DNA of 64,000 nucleotides from Rostratula benghalensis (Eukaryota; Chordata; Aves; Charadriiformes; Rostratulidae). The notes beneath the pieces were generated by a model. The model was given only the letters and a program-made list of their open reading frames with translations, made no database searches and was not told the DNA's origin. The DNA lies in assembly GCA_013399305.1 (NCBI GenBank), contig VXAI01000193.1, forward strand, positions 1,176,035 through 1,240,034. The letters are read 5' to 3'. A program made the position numbers and the translations under genes. Positions 21,750 to 34,026 of this stretch are shown piece after piece; within the stretch, counting starts at the first letter, position 1, and each line of letters begins with the position of its first letter.

Positions 21750-24700
21750 GTGAGTTCCCTCCGCCGGGCTGTGCCCTGGGGTCCCGTTGCCCCGAGGCCG
21801 CGCTGCCTTCTGCTGCTGCCGTCTTTCGTGGGTTGAGCGCGACCGGGGCCGGCGTTTTTGTTCCGGGCTTGTGTTTCGGTCAGGCCCAAGACCCGGGCTG
21901 CACCCCCGGTCCCTCGGCGCCTCGCCGGTCACCCCGCGTAACCAGGCGGTGGCCCACCTGCCCAAAGCCCTCGGCCGCACCGGTGAGGTGAGCCAACAGG
22001 CGGCGGCTGGCCCTACTTCTGCTCCTGTGTGCGAACGTTTCGCTGCCTTAGCAATGCTGTCAGCGTGCTGCAGTTAGGTTGCTGGGAGAACCAGGCTGAT
22101 CCACCAAGGCTGAGGTGTTTGTACAGAGCTTTTACTCTGGTCCAGACTTCACGAGGCTCTTCCCGGAAAGGTATGAGCCACAAAGGAAAAGCTTTTCTAC
22201 AAACACAACCCTGCACCGAGCCCTTCTCGCACAGCGTTGCCTCGGTGCAACATGGAACCGGCGGCAGGGTCACCCGCGGGAAGCCCAGGGACAGAGACTT
22301 CCCACGGCTAAAGCAGAACCACTCTCACAGCATCTTGCTGATGCTTCTGCTTGAGACAAGAGGGCACACACAGTGCCAACAAGGGTTTCACTTTGACACA
22401 CCTTTTACAAAGGTTTGCACCTGCAGAGGATGGACCAGTTTGGAATACGTGGTAGGAATCAACCCCTCTCTTCAAAAATCCCAAAAGGATGGTGATCAGA
22501 TTTCCAGATAAAGTTAAGAGACGTTATATTCAGACCATGTCTCTCATGGTTGAATGTTACCCTAGGAGACACCAAAAAAAACCCAGTGTGAGGATGCAGC
22601 TGAATTCTCGTACGTAGGCAATGTGTTTTCTGTTCTCATAATTCCACTTCTATTTTTGGAACGGAATACTTATCACTTTAATCCAATATGATAAGCTAAT
22701 TCTTTATGCATAAACAGTGCCTGGTCACAAAGGAACCATGGAACAGCTTGACCAGCACTGGATATACCCCCTTCGTTGGAGGAAATTAATTACTTTCATA
22801 ACCAAATTATACAAAGTAGCTTGGTAGACATTCTCCTGGAGAGTACATGATCCATTTTGTTGAGACATGAGAATCATTTTGGAAACGTTAATGCCACATG
22901 GGAAAAATACGGAGGGGTGTCTCCCTCTGCAACTTGTAAAGGAGTAGGGATTTTTTGGCAAGTGGGCAGCAGGATGTAAAACCAGTTTCCGATACCATCT
23001 CTTGTGCAAATGCATTGGCCTCATTTTCTCCACATGTAATAGATGCTGCTGCATTATTCCTTCCCATCTCCTCCTCCTCCTCTAGTGCCTGTTGTCAACA
23101 GTTTGCCTGTGTCTCATAATGTAGATATCACAGCATTTTTTTAATTCTTTGAAGTGTTCTTTATAAACAGCTAATGACTTTTCTTTCTATTTTCACAAAT
23201 ACAGCATCAGTATATGCCAGCAGAATGCTGCTGACAGAAATTTTGTGGTTCATTGACAAGGATTTTTTGTCTTCATCAGGTTTTTGTTAGCATATTGCTG
23301 GAGAGCTGTCTTCAGTGCTTTGACAATATTAATGACTGTATGGTACCGAATGGCACTATTCTCTCTTGAGGTTATGAGATATTTTAGACGCTCGCAAGTA
23401 GAGCAAGAAGTTTATGTAAAAATGTCATTGTTGGCTTATCTTCACAGGCAGCACTCAGGCTAATTTCAGAAACACTTTTCAGAAGCAAAACATTCGTAAA
23501 CAATACCAGCACCTCGTTCAAGCTGCTGTCTTACTCCATGGTATTTCCCCTGGGTTTTAAGATGTTACAGTTCAGAAGTGAACTTCAGTCATATTAATGG
23601 AAAGAAATACATAAGAAATTTGAGGAGCACCTGGAAAAAGTAATTCTAGAAGTCAAACTCGGAGAACAAACACACTTTTACTTTCAATAGTGACTCTACT
23701 TTGATTCTAGCAGGATCATCCCGTACCACACATTGTACTTTTCACATGGTAGCCTGTTCTAGTTCCTAACCAGTACCAGCATCACACTGGGATTTAGACT
23801 GTTGTTGATGTCCTTTTGAAAACATGAACACATTAGCAACAACTCTTTAAAGCTGCTTTTAAAGCAATTTGAAAATTCCTACATTTTAACCCCATTTAAC
23901 ATTTCCTCTTGCTCCTATTTGAGGGAAGGAAATAAAAAAGTCTTTCATTCTGGGAAGCTGCCACAGAACGTGAGCCAACCAAACGAAAGAGCCAGGAAAG
24001 TACAGTTGCATGAGGGAAAAAAACCCAAATTTTCCAGTGGTATCAATCTTGGAGCACATAAAATATTCCCTCACTGGAGCCAGGAAATAATGTTCCTCAG
24101 TCTTACGTCATGTACTAGAGCACACTGCTCAAACAGTGCAATGAATTGCAGTTTGTTTGGTGTTTTGTTTCCCCGTGAAGAACCTTGTATTCATCATCAC
24201 TTGATGCAGAACAGCATCATTTAACCCACCTGTCTGATACAGAAATTTCTGTGTACTTCAGTGAAGGTCAGGGACCCACAGTACTGATTGTTGATTAACA
24301 CAGTTCATACTGGTTTATCCTAATCCCAGTTCAGCAAACCAGGGCTTTTTCTTTGGTAAACTTCCTCTTTAAAACCACTTTCTTTTTTTCTTTTTTCTTT
24401 CCTTTTTTTTTTTTTTTCACACTACATACAGGAAATGGATTTAGCACTTCAGAGAATTAAAATTATGATCGTGGGTCATACCCATCTGTAGCCTTCACAG
24501 CACATCTGCTTGCCAATTTCTAGGTGCCTCCATTGATAAACTCCTTACCTTTCAGCCAGGCCTCATTTTTTGGTGCTCAACATGGTTAATATTAGAGCAA
24601 GTGTCTGTCTGAGCAGTGGATGAAACGGAGCTGGATTTCCTTTCCCCATCGCCACAACCTCGCTCTCCCCCGTGGTCTGCATGACACTCCCCACGTGACA

Positions 24701-27700
24701 AGAGAATCTCATGCTGTGGCTAACTGGGAGCTGCCCACACGCTGACTGGGGGCCAGCTGGCTGCCACCAAAGGACCAAAAGTGAAGTGACATTCAGATAG
24801 GTGAGCGGCTGAACAGAGGGAGCAGCTCACTGGCACCAAGGGGGGAAGGTCTCCCTCTCTCCCCCTTTCTCTGCTTCTAAACTAGCAGTGAAGGGTGGCA
24901 GTTGTCCTCTCCTGTCCTCAGGCTCTTCTACCCTCTCCCTTGCAGTCTATGCCCTGCTCACTGGATGTTTTGCTGAGCTGTCTTAGTACTAAAGTATCAG
25001 CAGAAATAGAAAATTATTTGCCTTTTTTTTTTTTTTTTCCCCACTGAGTTAATTTTCTGTCACTTTATCATGCTGAAATGACTCAGCAAAGGACATGACA
25101 AAGCATCCAGGACTGGTTCACGGGAGGGGCAGGAACACAGTGCCCAGGGAAAGGGAAGTGAGAGAGGAAAGTCTTTTCCTCTTTATATAGAATATAAACT
25201 TAAATATATATATATAAAATAAGGGCAGAAGGTAAGACTGCTGGAGTGGTCTAGGCTGCCGGTGAACTTCAGGCTCAGCCAGATACGCTCATGGAGGCAT
25301 CCCATAGGTGTGAGACCTGGCAAGAAGGGAAAGGAGGCACCACAGCTTAGAGACAGAAAAGGAAGGGAGAGCAGGACCTTTTGTGGTTGTGGTAGGCATT
25401 AGATAAGCTCAAGCCTTCTCATTATGACCTGCTCAGGATGGCAATACATCATAACCTAGCCCTTTCCATGGTGTTGGCATCATTTTGGTTTTCTTCCATT
25501 GATTTTCAGAATTTAATTATATTTGAGACTTCTACTCTTTTTTTCCTATTCAACCGAGCAAGTTCCAAAGTCTTCATTTGGGGAGAGGTGGAAAGTTTGA
25601 CTGACACTTTAAACCACTGCGTAAATCTATTCCATAGGAAATGAAACAATAAATAATAAAATATAAACCTATAAATGGCCATGTAATTAAAGGGATGCTG
25701 TGAAATGCAATTACTTTAATTAACCTATTAAAATAGTAAAAAAGTTTTCAGATAGAGTTCTTTAACTAAGGTCTCCTGTGTAAAAGAATATCCCTTTTAC
25801 AGGTGTTTCTTGCTTCCCTACAGTTTCCTGCTTGGGGCTACAGAAGGGACTGGACTCTGGGTGGACAAAAGAATAACAGCAAACATGCTCCAGTTTGTCT
25901 CATCTATAACCCTTTTTTTGTCCCCCTCTGTGTATATCCCCTGGCTGCCTCTTCCTTTCCCTTCTCTGCTGCCTCAGCAAGCAGCTGCTTACAGTACGGT
26001 GGGAAAGCAGGAGCTTGTGCTCTGCAGTGGCCTGCAGGAAAAGTGATGCCATCCAGCTCATGGGGGAGCGTGATGCTCATTTTGAGCAAAGCCTTCTTTA
26101 TAATTACAGTCGTGGGCTGTTTCACTGGGTTTGGAGCACTGACTGCACACTTGGAGCGTTTACAGCAGAACCATCCACTGCTGCCAGTGGAGACATCCGT
26201 GATGTGTGTTTATATGCATTGACACAAAAGACATAATAGTTTTCCTGGAGGAATTGGGCAATTAGAGAGTTCTGAAAATCCCAGAGGGGGGCTATCTGCA
26301 TCATTAAACACTTAACTAGGCTGCCTCAAAACGGAGCTAACTGCTTTTGAAAATCTCTTCAATGCTTCATTGTCACAATTCAGCATCATTAACGGGGAAA
26401 TTTTAGTATTATATCATTGCTTTTTTCTTGTTCCTTTCTTTTCTTTCCCATACTCCTCTCCCTGCCTTCAGCTTGGTTTTTATTGTCTCTTCTTCACCTC
26501 CGTCCCCACTGCATATACATTCTTTCAGTGAACAGACCTTTCCCACCTTCCCACCTTTCCCACCTTCCTACCATAAAACAATGAGCAAAAAGAATAAGGG
26601 AGAACAGGTCATTTTACACCTCTCAGAGCTATTGTTTTTGGGACAATAAGCCATGAGAGACTCAGAGGTACAGCAGTGGAAGGACTGAATTAAATTCAAA
26701 TTTGGAAAGCTTAGGCTCCTTCCCTTCCCCAACCCCCCCCCAACAGGATAAAAAAAATGATTATTTCATTTACTTGATAATTTATACTCTGCAGAATCTG
26801 AATATTCAATGAGCTCTGTATACAAAGGACTGGATATGACTCATGAATCATATGGCTGACAACACTGCAGTACAGAAAGGAAGTTTGATAATCAACAGAA
26901 ATGTGATACTGATTATACACAAGTGTGATCAGATGCATAAAACAAAAACATTTTTCTGCTATTTTTGTTCATTTATTTACTACAGTGAACATTCCTGCAT
27001 TTCTGTGAAGCCTTTGCTCTGCTCAGAAGCTTGTGCCCAACTAGTACGTGTTTGTGGCACCAGGGTCTGGCAATTACTTCTACCACTACTACTTGATGCA
27101 ACATCTTCTGATGGAAATTTCACTTAATAAATGTATATCTCATGTCACAGTCAATATAATGACTCGCTCTTAAGCATTCTCAGAAGCTTGCCGTCTTCAA
27201 ATATGCCCAGGTGGACCTCATAAGACATTTTTCTTTTTTTTTTCCTGTAGCCATTAATTATTTTAACCAATAATTATTCTTCAAAAAAGTAATTAATTTC
27301 TTGTAAGAAAAGGTATGGGATTATTTGTATGGTTAAGAGAAGGTTTTGGCCAGGATTTGGGCAATGATTTGCAAAGGCTTTGGAACATAGGCTTTTAAGA
27401 CCAGAATAGGGAGAATAAGTTTCTAAATCTGAATTTTTGTAGAATTAGTTATACTAATCTACCAGCATTCACAGAGATGAATTCTGATGAGCAAATGGCA
27501 GTCTCTAGTATAATCACATCTTAAACCAATAAAACTGTAATCAGCAAATCCAGGAATCCCACTCAGAATTCTACAGAAAATTATTCATGCAATAAATAAT
27601 ATGCAAAGATTAGTCTGGGAGGCATTATGAATTCGTATGTTTTATTTGATTAAAAGGAGTGTAGGTACAGAACACTAGCAGCAAGATAGTAGAAAAAGAA

Positions 27701-28930
27701 TTGGAACTTCAGAAAGAAATGAAGTTGGAAGAACAATATAAACTCAGACTTGATGTCACAACTCTGACTTGACTCAGACAATGAAAGTGTTTACCAGTAA
27801 CCCGAGTTCCTCCCGGTGTAAAATCCATGGATTCATTTGTGCCACAGGTGTGTGTAAACAGACGTGGAAGAAGCACATTTTCTCTTTGCCTGTAACGGGG
27901 AGCACTCAGCCTGCCTTCCCTCTGGCTCAGAGCACGTGGAGTGGATCATCCTCATCCCGGTACCTCTCAGCCCCAGAGCCCCAGGTGACCATCAGAAGGA
28001 AAGAGGGCAGAAGGGGAAACTCTCGTGTGGACATCTGAGCTTGAAGAGCTTCACTTAGTAGCAGGTAGGCTCCTCTTTTCACTTCTAGATACAAAACCAG
28101 ATATTTACATGTGGAAATTTATAAAGTGGGGTTACATGAAGAAGAAGGAAGTTTCCAAATACCCATAGTGAGAAGCCTGGCTTCTTCATGCAGACAGGAT
28201 CAGCCATGGATGCTTCAGAGATGGTGAATACCTGGTAAAGTGGATGGCTGAAGCTTCAGGTGACTGCTCAGAGCTGAGGAGTGGGGGCAGGGGACATCGA
28301 GAGAGGAAGGGCCTGGCAGTCACTGCCCATGGGAGAAGCTGCAGGTAGACCTTTAGGGATACCTTACTCAGAAGGAACATCTTGTAAGGGAAAATCATCT
28401 GTAAAAACTTGCATTTTTCCACTTCTGAGGATAAGCAAACTGCTGGTAGGGCAGCTCATGGGGATTTTTGAGAACCCAGTTTAACTTCCATTTTTTGTGA
28501 TTCTCAGCCAAGCCAAGTGGTGCAGACTGGCTTTCAGCCTGCAGGTCAAAGCTAGGGCTTTCCTAGCGGACAAGCCTCATCCTTTCTTCACACGCAGTGA
28601 ACCATATTTTAGTGCAAAATCCATCCCACGTGGTTTTTATCTGCATCCCACAGCCCTGACTGTTACACGTCATGCACCACTCTCAGCAATTGTCTGCTCT
28701 CACCACAATACCCAACCACAGCATGTTACTCAGAATAAGCCCAGCACACATTGGAAACCTTTGTGTAGCCCAAACACACCCCACCTTCTGCTTCCTGCAG
28801 CTGACACTGTACCTGTACCTGCTGCTTGTGCAACAGCTCGGGATACCGTGACAGCACCTCGAGCCTCTCCTGGGCCTGCCTGGGCCAGGTAAGCCATCTT
28901 GAGATGTCACATCTCAACACCTTGCACAAA

Positions 28931-29335
28931 TTTAGAATCATAGAATGGTTTGGGTTGGAAAGGGCCTTAAAGATCATCGAGTTCCAACCCCCCTGCCATG
29001 GGCAGGGACACCTCCCACCAGATCAGGTTGCTCAAAGCCCCATCCAGCCTGGCCTTGAACACCTCCAGGGATGGGACAGCCATGGCTTCTCTGGGCAACC
29101 TGTTCCAGTGTCTCACCACCCTCACAGCAAAGAATTTCTTCCTAATATCTAATCTAAATCTCCCCTATTTCAGTTTAAAACCCTTACCCCTTGTCCAACC
29201 GCTCCACTCCCTGATCAAGAGTCCCTCCCCATGTTTCCTGGAGGCCCTTTAGGTACTGGAAGAGTCTATAAGGTCTCTCAAGAGCCTTCTCTTCTCCAGG
29301 CTGAACAACCCCAACTGTCTCAGCCTGTCAACTTC
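28931..29335 (-). mobile_element. CR1 LINE fragment, minus strand
   Basis: Reversed 3' end AGAATCATAGAATGGTTTGG, then CCATGGGCAGGGACACCTCC and CTTCTCTTCCAGGCTGAAC-type sequence near 29,290. It is closely similar to the copy at 51,039-51,235, which suggests a young subfamily. Confidence 0.93.
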
Positions 29336-29365
29336 TAGACTTACATGAAATAGATTTTTTTCTTT

Positions 29366-29450
29366 CTCCTCTCCTCTCCTCTCCTCTCCTCTCCTCTCCT
29401 CTCCTCTCCTCTCCTCTCCTCTCCTCTCCTCTCCTCTCCTCTCCTCTCCT
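29366..29450. repeat. (CTCCT)17 pentanucleotide microsatellite
   Basis: Seventeen perfect CTCCT units cover 85 bases. On the left is TTTTTTTCTTT and on the right CTTCTTTTTCTTTTCTTTTC. Seen from the minus strand it is AGGAG repeats next to an A/G-rich tail-like tract. Length is likely polymorphic. Confidence 0.97.
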
Positions 29451-29633
29451 CTTCTTTTTCTTTTCTTTTCAGCAATTACCAATAATTCATAACTTAGGAA
29501 CTTTTGCATCTTGGAGACTAACATTCCCACTGTTACCAGGTCTGTGTAACTGGGATGAGTAGTAGATAATCAAGAAATCTTGGCCACAGTAGGCCATGTG
29601 TGAGATGCCTGTCTCAGTGTTAGCACCTGCTCT

Positions 29634-29837
29634 TCAGCATTCTGGGCACCGTGCGTATTCAGGAGGCATCTGGTACAGGTTACCTTCAGCAAATCCAAGG
29701 TGGGTCTGTTCATAGTCAAGATCTTCAAAGCCATTCTCCACAGCCTGTAACCCCATATCATTTTCTTCAGCAACGCTGAAAATATTGTCAGCTCTTTTCC
29801 CAGTGTGGTGTCCCCCATTGCAGGGAACAAAAACCAA
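29634..29837 (-). pseudogene. Unidentified coding-like open frame
   Basis: On the minus strand this frame reads an acidic, non-repetitive peptide containing RADNIFSVAEENDMGLQAVE, then NGFEDLDYEQTHLGF and YQMPPEYARCPEC before a stop. The composition looks more protein-like than neighbouring chance frames. The first codon is GTG, so there is no good start. A possible acceptor (TTTTCAG) and donor (GAAG then GTAACC) fall inside it. An A/G-rich tail-like tract and the pentanucleotide repeat lie on its 3' side, as in an old retrocopy. I do not recognise a parent gene. It may be chance. Confidence 0.25.
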
Positions 29838-30777
29838 GATTCACATTGCCACAGCTGCATCTACACAGTTCTTATAACTACTCTAAGAGGAAAAACTATG
29901 TCATTGCCAACTCTCCACTCCTCCAGAGCAGGTTGTTGGCACTCTGTACCCCTCTGCAGAACCTTGGCTTCTGCAGAGCTGGAGAACCTGCTTTATTTCA
30001 GGCACTGCAGCTTTTTTTATCTTGCATGAAGTGCCCCTGCCCAGCCAAACCACACACATGCAGTGTTGGGGACTGTGCACTCAGCTTTGCTGACCACATG
30101 GCCTGCCACTTTCAGAGAGAATCCCTATGGCCTGATGGATCTCCCACCATCTCTTTATGAAGGCTTTGGTGAACCCTTCAATGTGGATTAGCCCTGTAAT
30201 GTTATGTCTTTCAGTCTGTCTAGGTCCATCTCAGCAAAACGGCTGCCTCTGAGCACTCCTCAGCCCTGGGGTGGCAGGGACAACAGCACCTGGGGCTGTA
30301 GGGCCAGAAAAGCACCACTTTAATGAATGTTCATTCAAACCAAGGCTCGTAGGGCTGAATTTTTCTCACCATACATCACCAAAAAAAGCACTGATTTCCT
30401 TCCTTCCTTTTCATCTCCTCAAGACAAAAGCAAGAGTTTCCTCTGTATACAAAAAGATATATAAAAACCCCAATCCCCCCTCTTCCTTTTCCCACTTCCT
30501 TTCAAAGTCATGAAAGGCACCAGTTTCTCTCTCCTCTCTACCAACCTACCCAAAGCATACAACTCTTTGTCTTCTTAACACCTCAGAAGTGTTACTCCTC
30601 TCCTGCCTTAGAAGCTGGCAAGACTGAGCAAAAGGCAGTGGTCAGGTCTGTGCCATGAAAGATCCATGCAAGAACAAAACTCAAGCTCTCTCAGGCAGAT
30701 TGAGGGTATCTGACTGCTTTGCTGCCTGCCCCATGTCCCCTCCAGATACAGGCAGCCCACAATCCCTGCCATCCCTC

Positions 30778-31305
30778 TCCAGGAGGCCATTTCCTCTTGT
30801 CCTCTCACTGGGCACCACTGAAAAAAGACTGTCCCCTTCCTTTTGACACCCACCCTTTAAGCATAAATGCATAAAGCATAAAGGTGTTGATCATATCTCT
30901 CGGTCTTTTCTTCTCCAGACTAAAAAGACCGAAGTCCCTCAGCCTTTCCTCATAAAAGAGATGCTCTCGTCATCTTTGTGGTCCTCTGCTGTACCCTCTC
31001 CAGTAGTTCTCTGTCATTCTTCAACTGGGGAGCCCAGAACTGCAGACAGTGCTCCAGATGGGGCCTCACCAGGGCAGAGTAGAGGGGAAGAATGACCTCC
31101 CTCCATCTGCTGGTCACACTCTTTTTGATGCACCCCAGGATGCCGTTGGCCTTCTTGGCCACAAGGGCACAGTGCTGGCTCATGGTTGCTCACCAGGACT
31201 CCCAGATCTTTTTCTTCAGAGCTTTCCATCATGTCAGCCCCCAGCCTGTACTGGTGCAGGGGGTTATTCCTCCCCAGATGCAGCACCTTACACTTGCCCT
31301 TGCCT
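30778..31305 (-). mobile_element. CR1 LINE fragment lacking its 3' end
   Basis: Minus-strand remains include [56 protein letters not shown] and LHLGRNNPLHQYRLGADMME, all CR1 reverse transcriptase, spread over three frames. The usual CR1 3' UTR is missing at the left border, unlike the other copies. Confidence 0.93.
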
Positions 31306-31977
31306 TTTAAATAAAACCAAGTGGTTACCTGTTAAGGCTTCATCTAGTGTTGCTATGCAGACCACCTATGGAGAAGCCCTGGATTCAACCACCATGAACA
31401 AGGGATGGAAGTTGCTTGGCCTGGTTCTGTTGCTTGGTGGGCAGACAGGGAATATGGCTCCTCCTTGGATAGGCTTTAAACAGGGGTGAAAGTTAGAAGG
31501 TGCCTGAACAGCTTTTGAAGAACCTACGATAAAGCACTCTGACCCTGCTAGTGGAAGAGATGCTGGTGCATCTCCCATCGCCATCGAGACCCACCACCTC
31601 CTCAGTAGCACTTGTCTGTCACAGCCTGGCACCCTGCTCTGGGCAGCAAGCACATCAAGAACTTTTGTACCACTGCATGCAGGCATCTTACCCACATCTT
31701 CCTGAGTTTGAAGAGAGAAGGTGAAAGAGAACAGGGTGATTCAGAGGTTTCCCATTGCTGTATCACCGAGCACAGGAAGCAGGTTTGTGCAGCAGTGGAA
31801 GGGTGTGATGACCAATGGGCTATTTGAATCCTCAGTGCAACACAGAGCACATCACAGCACCCTCAGGGAGGAGAGAAGGAAGGAGGTCTTCAGTTCTGTA
31901 TTTCTTTGAAAAATGGCACCTGCCCAGAACACGCTGTTTGCAGTACTGGGAGGTGCTGTGAAAGAAATGGCTTCTCT

Positions 31978-32022
31978 TCCAGGTGGGAAAAGACCACAGA
32001 GATCCTGGAGTCCAACAAGTGC
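31978..32022 (-). mobile_element. Possible CR1 3' end remnant
   Basis: CCAGGTGGGAAAAGACCACAG and ATCCTGGAGTCCAACAAG resemble the reversed CR1 3' end (AGGTTGGAAAAGACCT, ATCATCGAGTCCAACC). The match is short and diverged. Confidence 0.35.
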
Positions 32023-32096
32023 AGTAGCCTCTGTGCCTCTTTGTTTTACTAATTAGGTTCTGCTGACCTCCCAGGTCTTCAAGGGGTTCATAGAAC

Positions 32097-32345
32097 CTGT
32101 GACAGGGCAAACCCCCCATTTGCTCACTAGGACATGAGATTTTATAAAATCTCTCTGATAGACATAAGTCCAACATTGGTGCAGAGGTACAAACTCCACC
32201 CCATGCACAAACGGAGAGAGCGATGCCCCGTCCGGCCTTCCAACCCGGCAGCCTTCCGTGAGGCTGATAAAACACACGTGTGAGCCACCTCCTGACCCCA
32301 GGACCAGAGTTGAAAGCAGCTAATAAAGAGCTGTAAATCCTGACA
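32097..32345 (+). mobile_element. Candidate solo LTR of an endogenous retrovirus
   Basis: A block of about 250 bases with more CpG than its flanks has an LTR-like layout: TGTGACAGG near the left end, a TATA-like TTTATAAAA at 32,141, AATAAA at 32,320-32,330, and CCTGACA at the right end, roughly the inverse of the left end. TAGAA occurs just outside both ends (near 32,091 and 32,346) and could be a 5-bp target duplication. No retroviral gene is present. A 176-codon minus-strand frame across it has no homology that I recognise. It could instead be a single-copy regulatory element. Confidence 0.35.
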
Positions 32346-32639
32346 TAGAAAAGAGTAATCATACTTTCAGCTCAGTGAATGCAGCAAAGCATTCTGAAAC
32401 ACAGCTTTTCTCTGGTCCCTCATTTTATCCACTTTCTCTCACTTATCCAGCCCTTATTAGCGCTAACCTTGTGAGCAAAGCCAAGAGGCTTGGGAAAGAA
32501 ACTCTACAAAGGGTGAAGAAAATCCACAGCATTTTTCTAGAGAACAAACAGCACCATCCAATGAACACAGAAGGAGAAGAGATGCCAGCAGTCAGTTTTA
32601 AGCTTTATTTCTGCTCTAAAACCAAAGACCTCTTTACAG

Positions 32640-33230
32640 CCTAATAGAATTATAGACTCGAGCCTGCCATTAACAGCGTGCATGGCGCCAGCGTAATAAA
32701 AAATGGAAATCCATTGTCCAGGAATGATTTATGAAGCTCAGTAATTCATGTCAGTGTTTCCACAACATTACGCTTCTCAAAAAAATCTCAGGTCCAACAA
32801 ACTGGGTGCTCCGTTAGACATTGATCCTTTAATGAACGTGTGCACTTTACCGATTGTATTTTGGCAACGGTACAAGCACGGACACGCGCACAAGAGAGAA
32901 AATATGTGCAGTAAAATATTCAGCAACATTTCTAATCTGCTTTGTACTTGCTATCTTTAATATATTCATTTCATCTTTCCACCCTCCGGGACAAATATAT
33001 ACTGGGGAACATGTAAACTTCTGAAAAAACGCACGTTTTTCAATATTGAGTTCAGCAGAACACGTAATAAATAAATGCAGAGAAGCAAAGATCAGAATTA
33101 AGGATTATTTTAGCAACAGGCTTTATTTCAGACCTATAACCATGAATAAAAATAACACGTACAAAATATTCATTTGCCCATTTTTGACCATTTGCATCTC
33201 CGGAGCGCTGCACCAAGTGAGCTGCCTCAC
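32640..33230. promoter_or_regulatory. Candidate conserved non-coding element
   Basis: This stretch is repeat-free with mixed composition. It keeps many CpGs (CATGGCGCCAGCGTAAT, ACGGACACGCGCAC) beside AT-rich homeodomain- or POU-like words (TAATAAAT, ATTTGCAT). Such islands of complex sequence in AT-rich intergenic DNA are often deeply conserved enhancers. There is no direct evidence of function. Confidence 0.35.
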
Positions 33231-34026
33231 TCCTTTTTTTTTTTTTTAAACCATGTACATTTAGCTTTAATGGTTCAGCTCTTCTTCAGTCATCAATAGG
33301 GAGCCTTGTTACCATGGTGACAGACAGATGGATTAATGTGATGTTTAGAGAGATACAGTAGTGCCAAATTTTGATATATACAGTAGGCACCAATGTACTG
33401 CACAGGCAGGCATGCAGGAAATCTCAGGGACAGTCCTCCCTGTGCGCAGAGAGTGCCCTGACACAAAATTCCCATTATCTTCTGACAGAAAGTGGCCATC
33501 TATCTCCCCCCTTACACCCTTCCAAAATACCCCGTGGGGAGTCACGGACCCTTGCTCTAGAAACTTAGGACGAGTGTCTAATGAGGCCTGTTGGAAAGGG
33601 CTGCTGTCAACACCTAACGTCTCAGCTACACTTACTAGGCCATGAAGATACCGGGCATCTCAGAATGATTATCTGTAATCCACCTCTTGAAATACAGTCC
33701 AACACTTTCAGCTGAGACCTTTCCATCCGCCTGTTTGCTTTATCCACTGCGGATTCTCACTAATTAGAAAGAAATGGGAGGTATACAAAAATCACTGGAT
33801 TTCTGCAGAGCACAGACAGATTGCTTGTTGAGTAATTCTTAGAACGTTCACACTTCCTTCTCTCTCAGACCTTAATGACCCACACCTTCCTTCCCCATCT
33901 CACTCCCTTCCCTAGAGCTGCTAATGAGCTTTCCTGTTTTCAAAGTATCAGATTAATGGTTTGTGTCTTGCTAAAATCCTCAGATGGAGATGAAATTAAT
34001 ACAGGAAGAAAACGTGTGACAGTTAC

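Larger units (their letters stand above)
20280..22080. promoter_or_regulatory. CpG island, probable ZDHHC14 promoter
   Basis: Base composition changes sharply from AT-rich to very GC- and CpG-rich at about 20,280 and fades after about 22,050. The island lies 0.7-2.5 kb upstream of the ZDHHC14 start codon. It contains polypyrimidine and G-tract elements, inverted ZNF143-type motifs near 21,590-21,680 and a strong plus-strand donor at 21,750. Several long open frames cross it on both strands (up to 225 codons). They are Pro/Arg/Ala/Gly-rich and overlap each other, as expected of stop-poor GC-rich DNA. The transcription start cannot be placed from sequence. Confidence 0.8.

Noticed and set aside
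20612..21980. Many overlapping 120-225-codon frames in the ZDHHC14 island
   Set aside because: Pro/Arg/Ala/Gly-rich frames on both strands are expected in stop-poor CpG-island DNA. None resembles a known protein.
22725..23054. 109-codon minus-strand frame with a true ATG
   Set aside because: No recognisable motif, no promoter nearby. The length is compatible with chance.
31832..32362. 176-codon minus-strand frame across the possible LTR
   Set aside because: No retroviral or cellular domain is visible, and the LTR-like signals on the opposite strand explain the sequence better.
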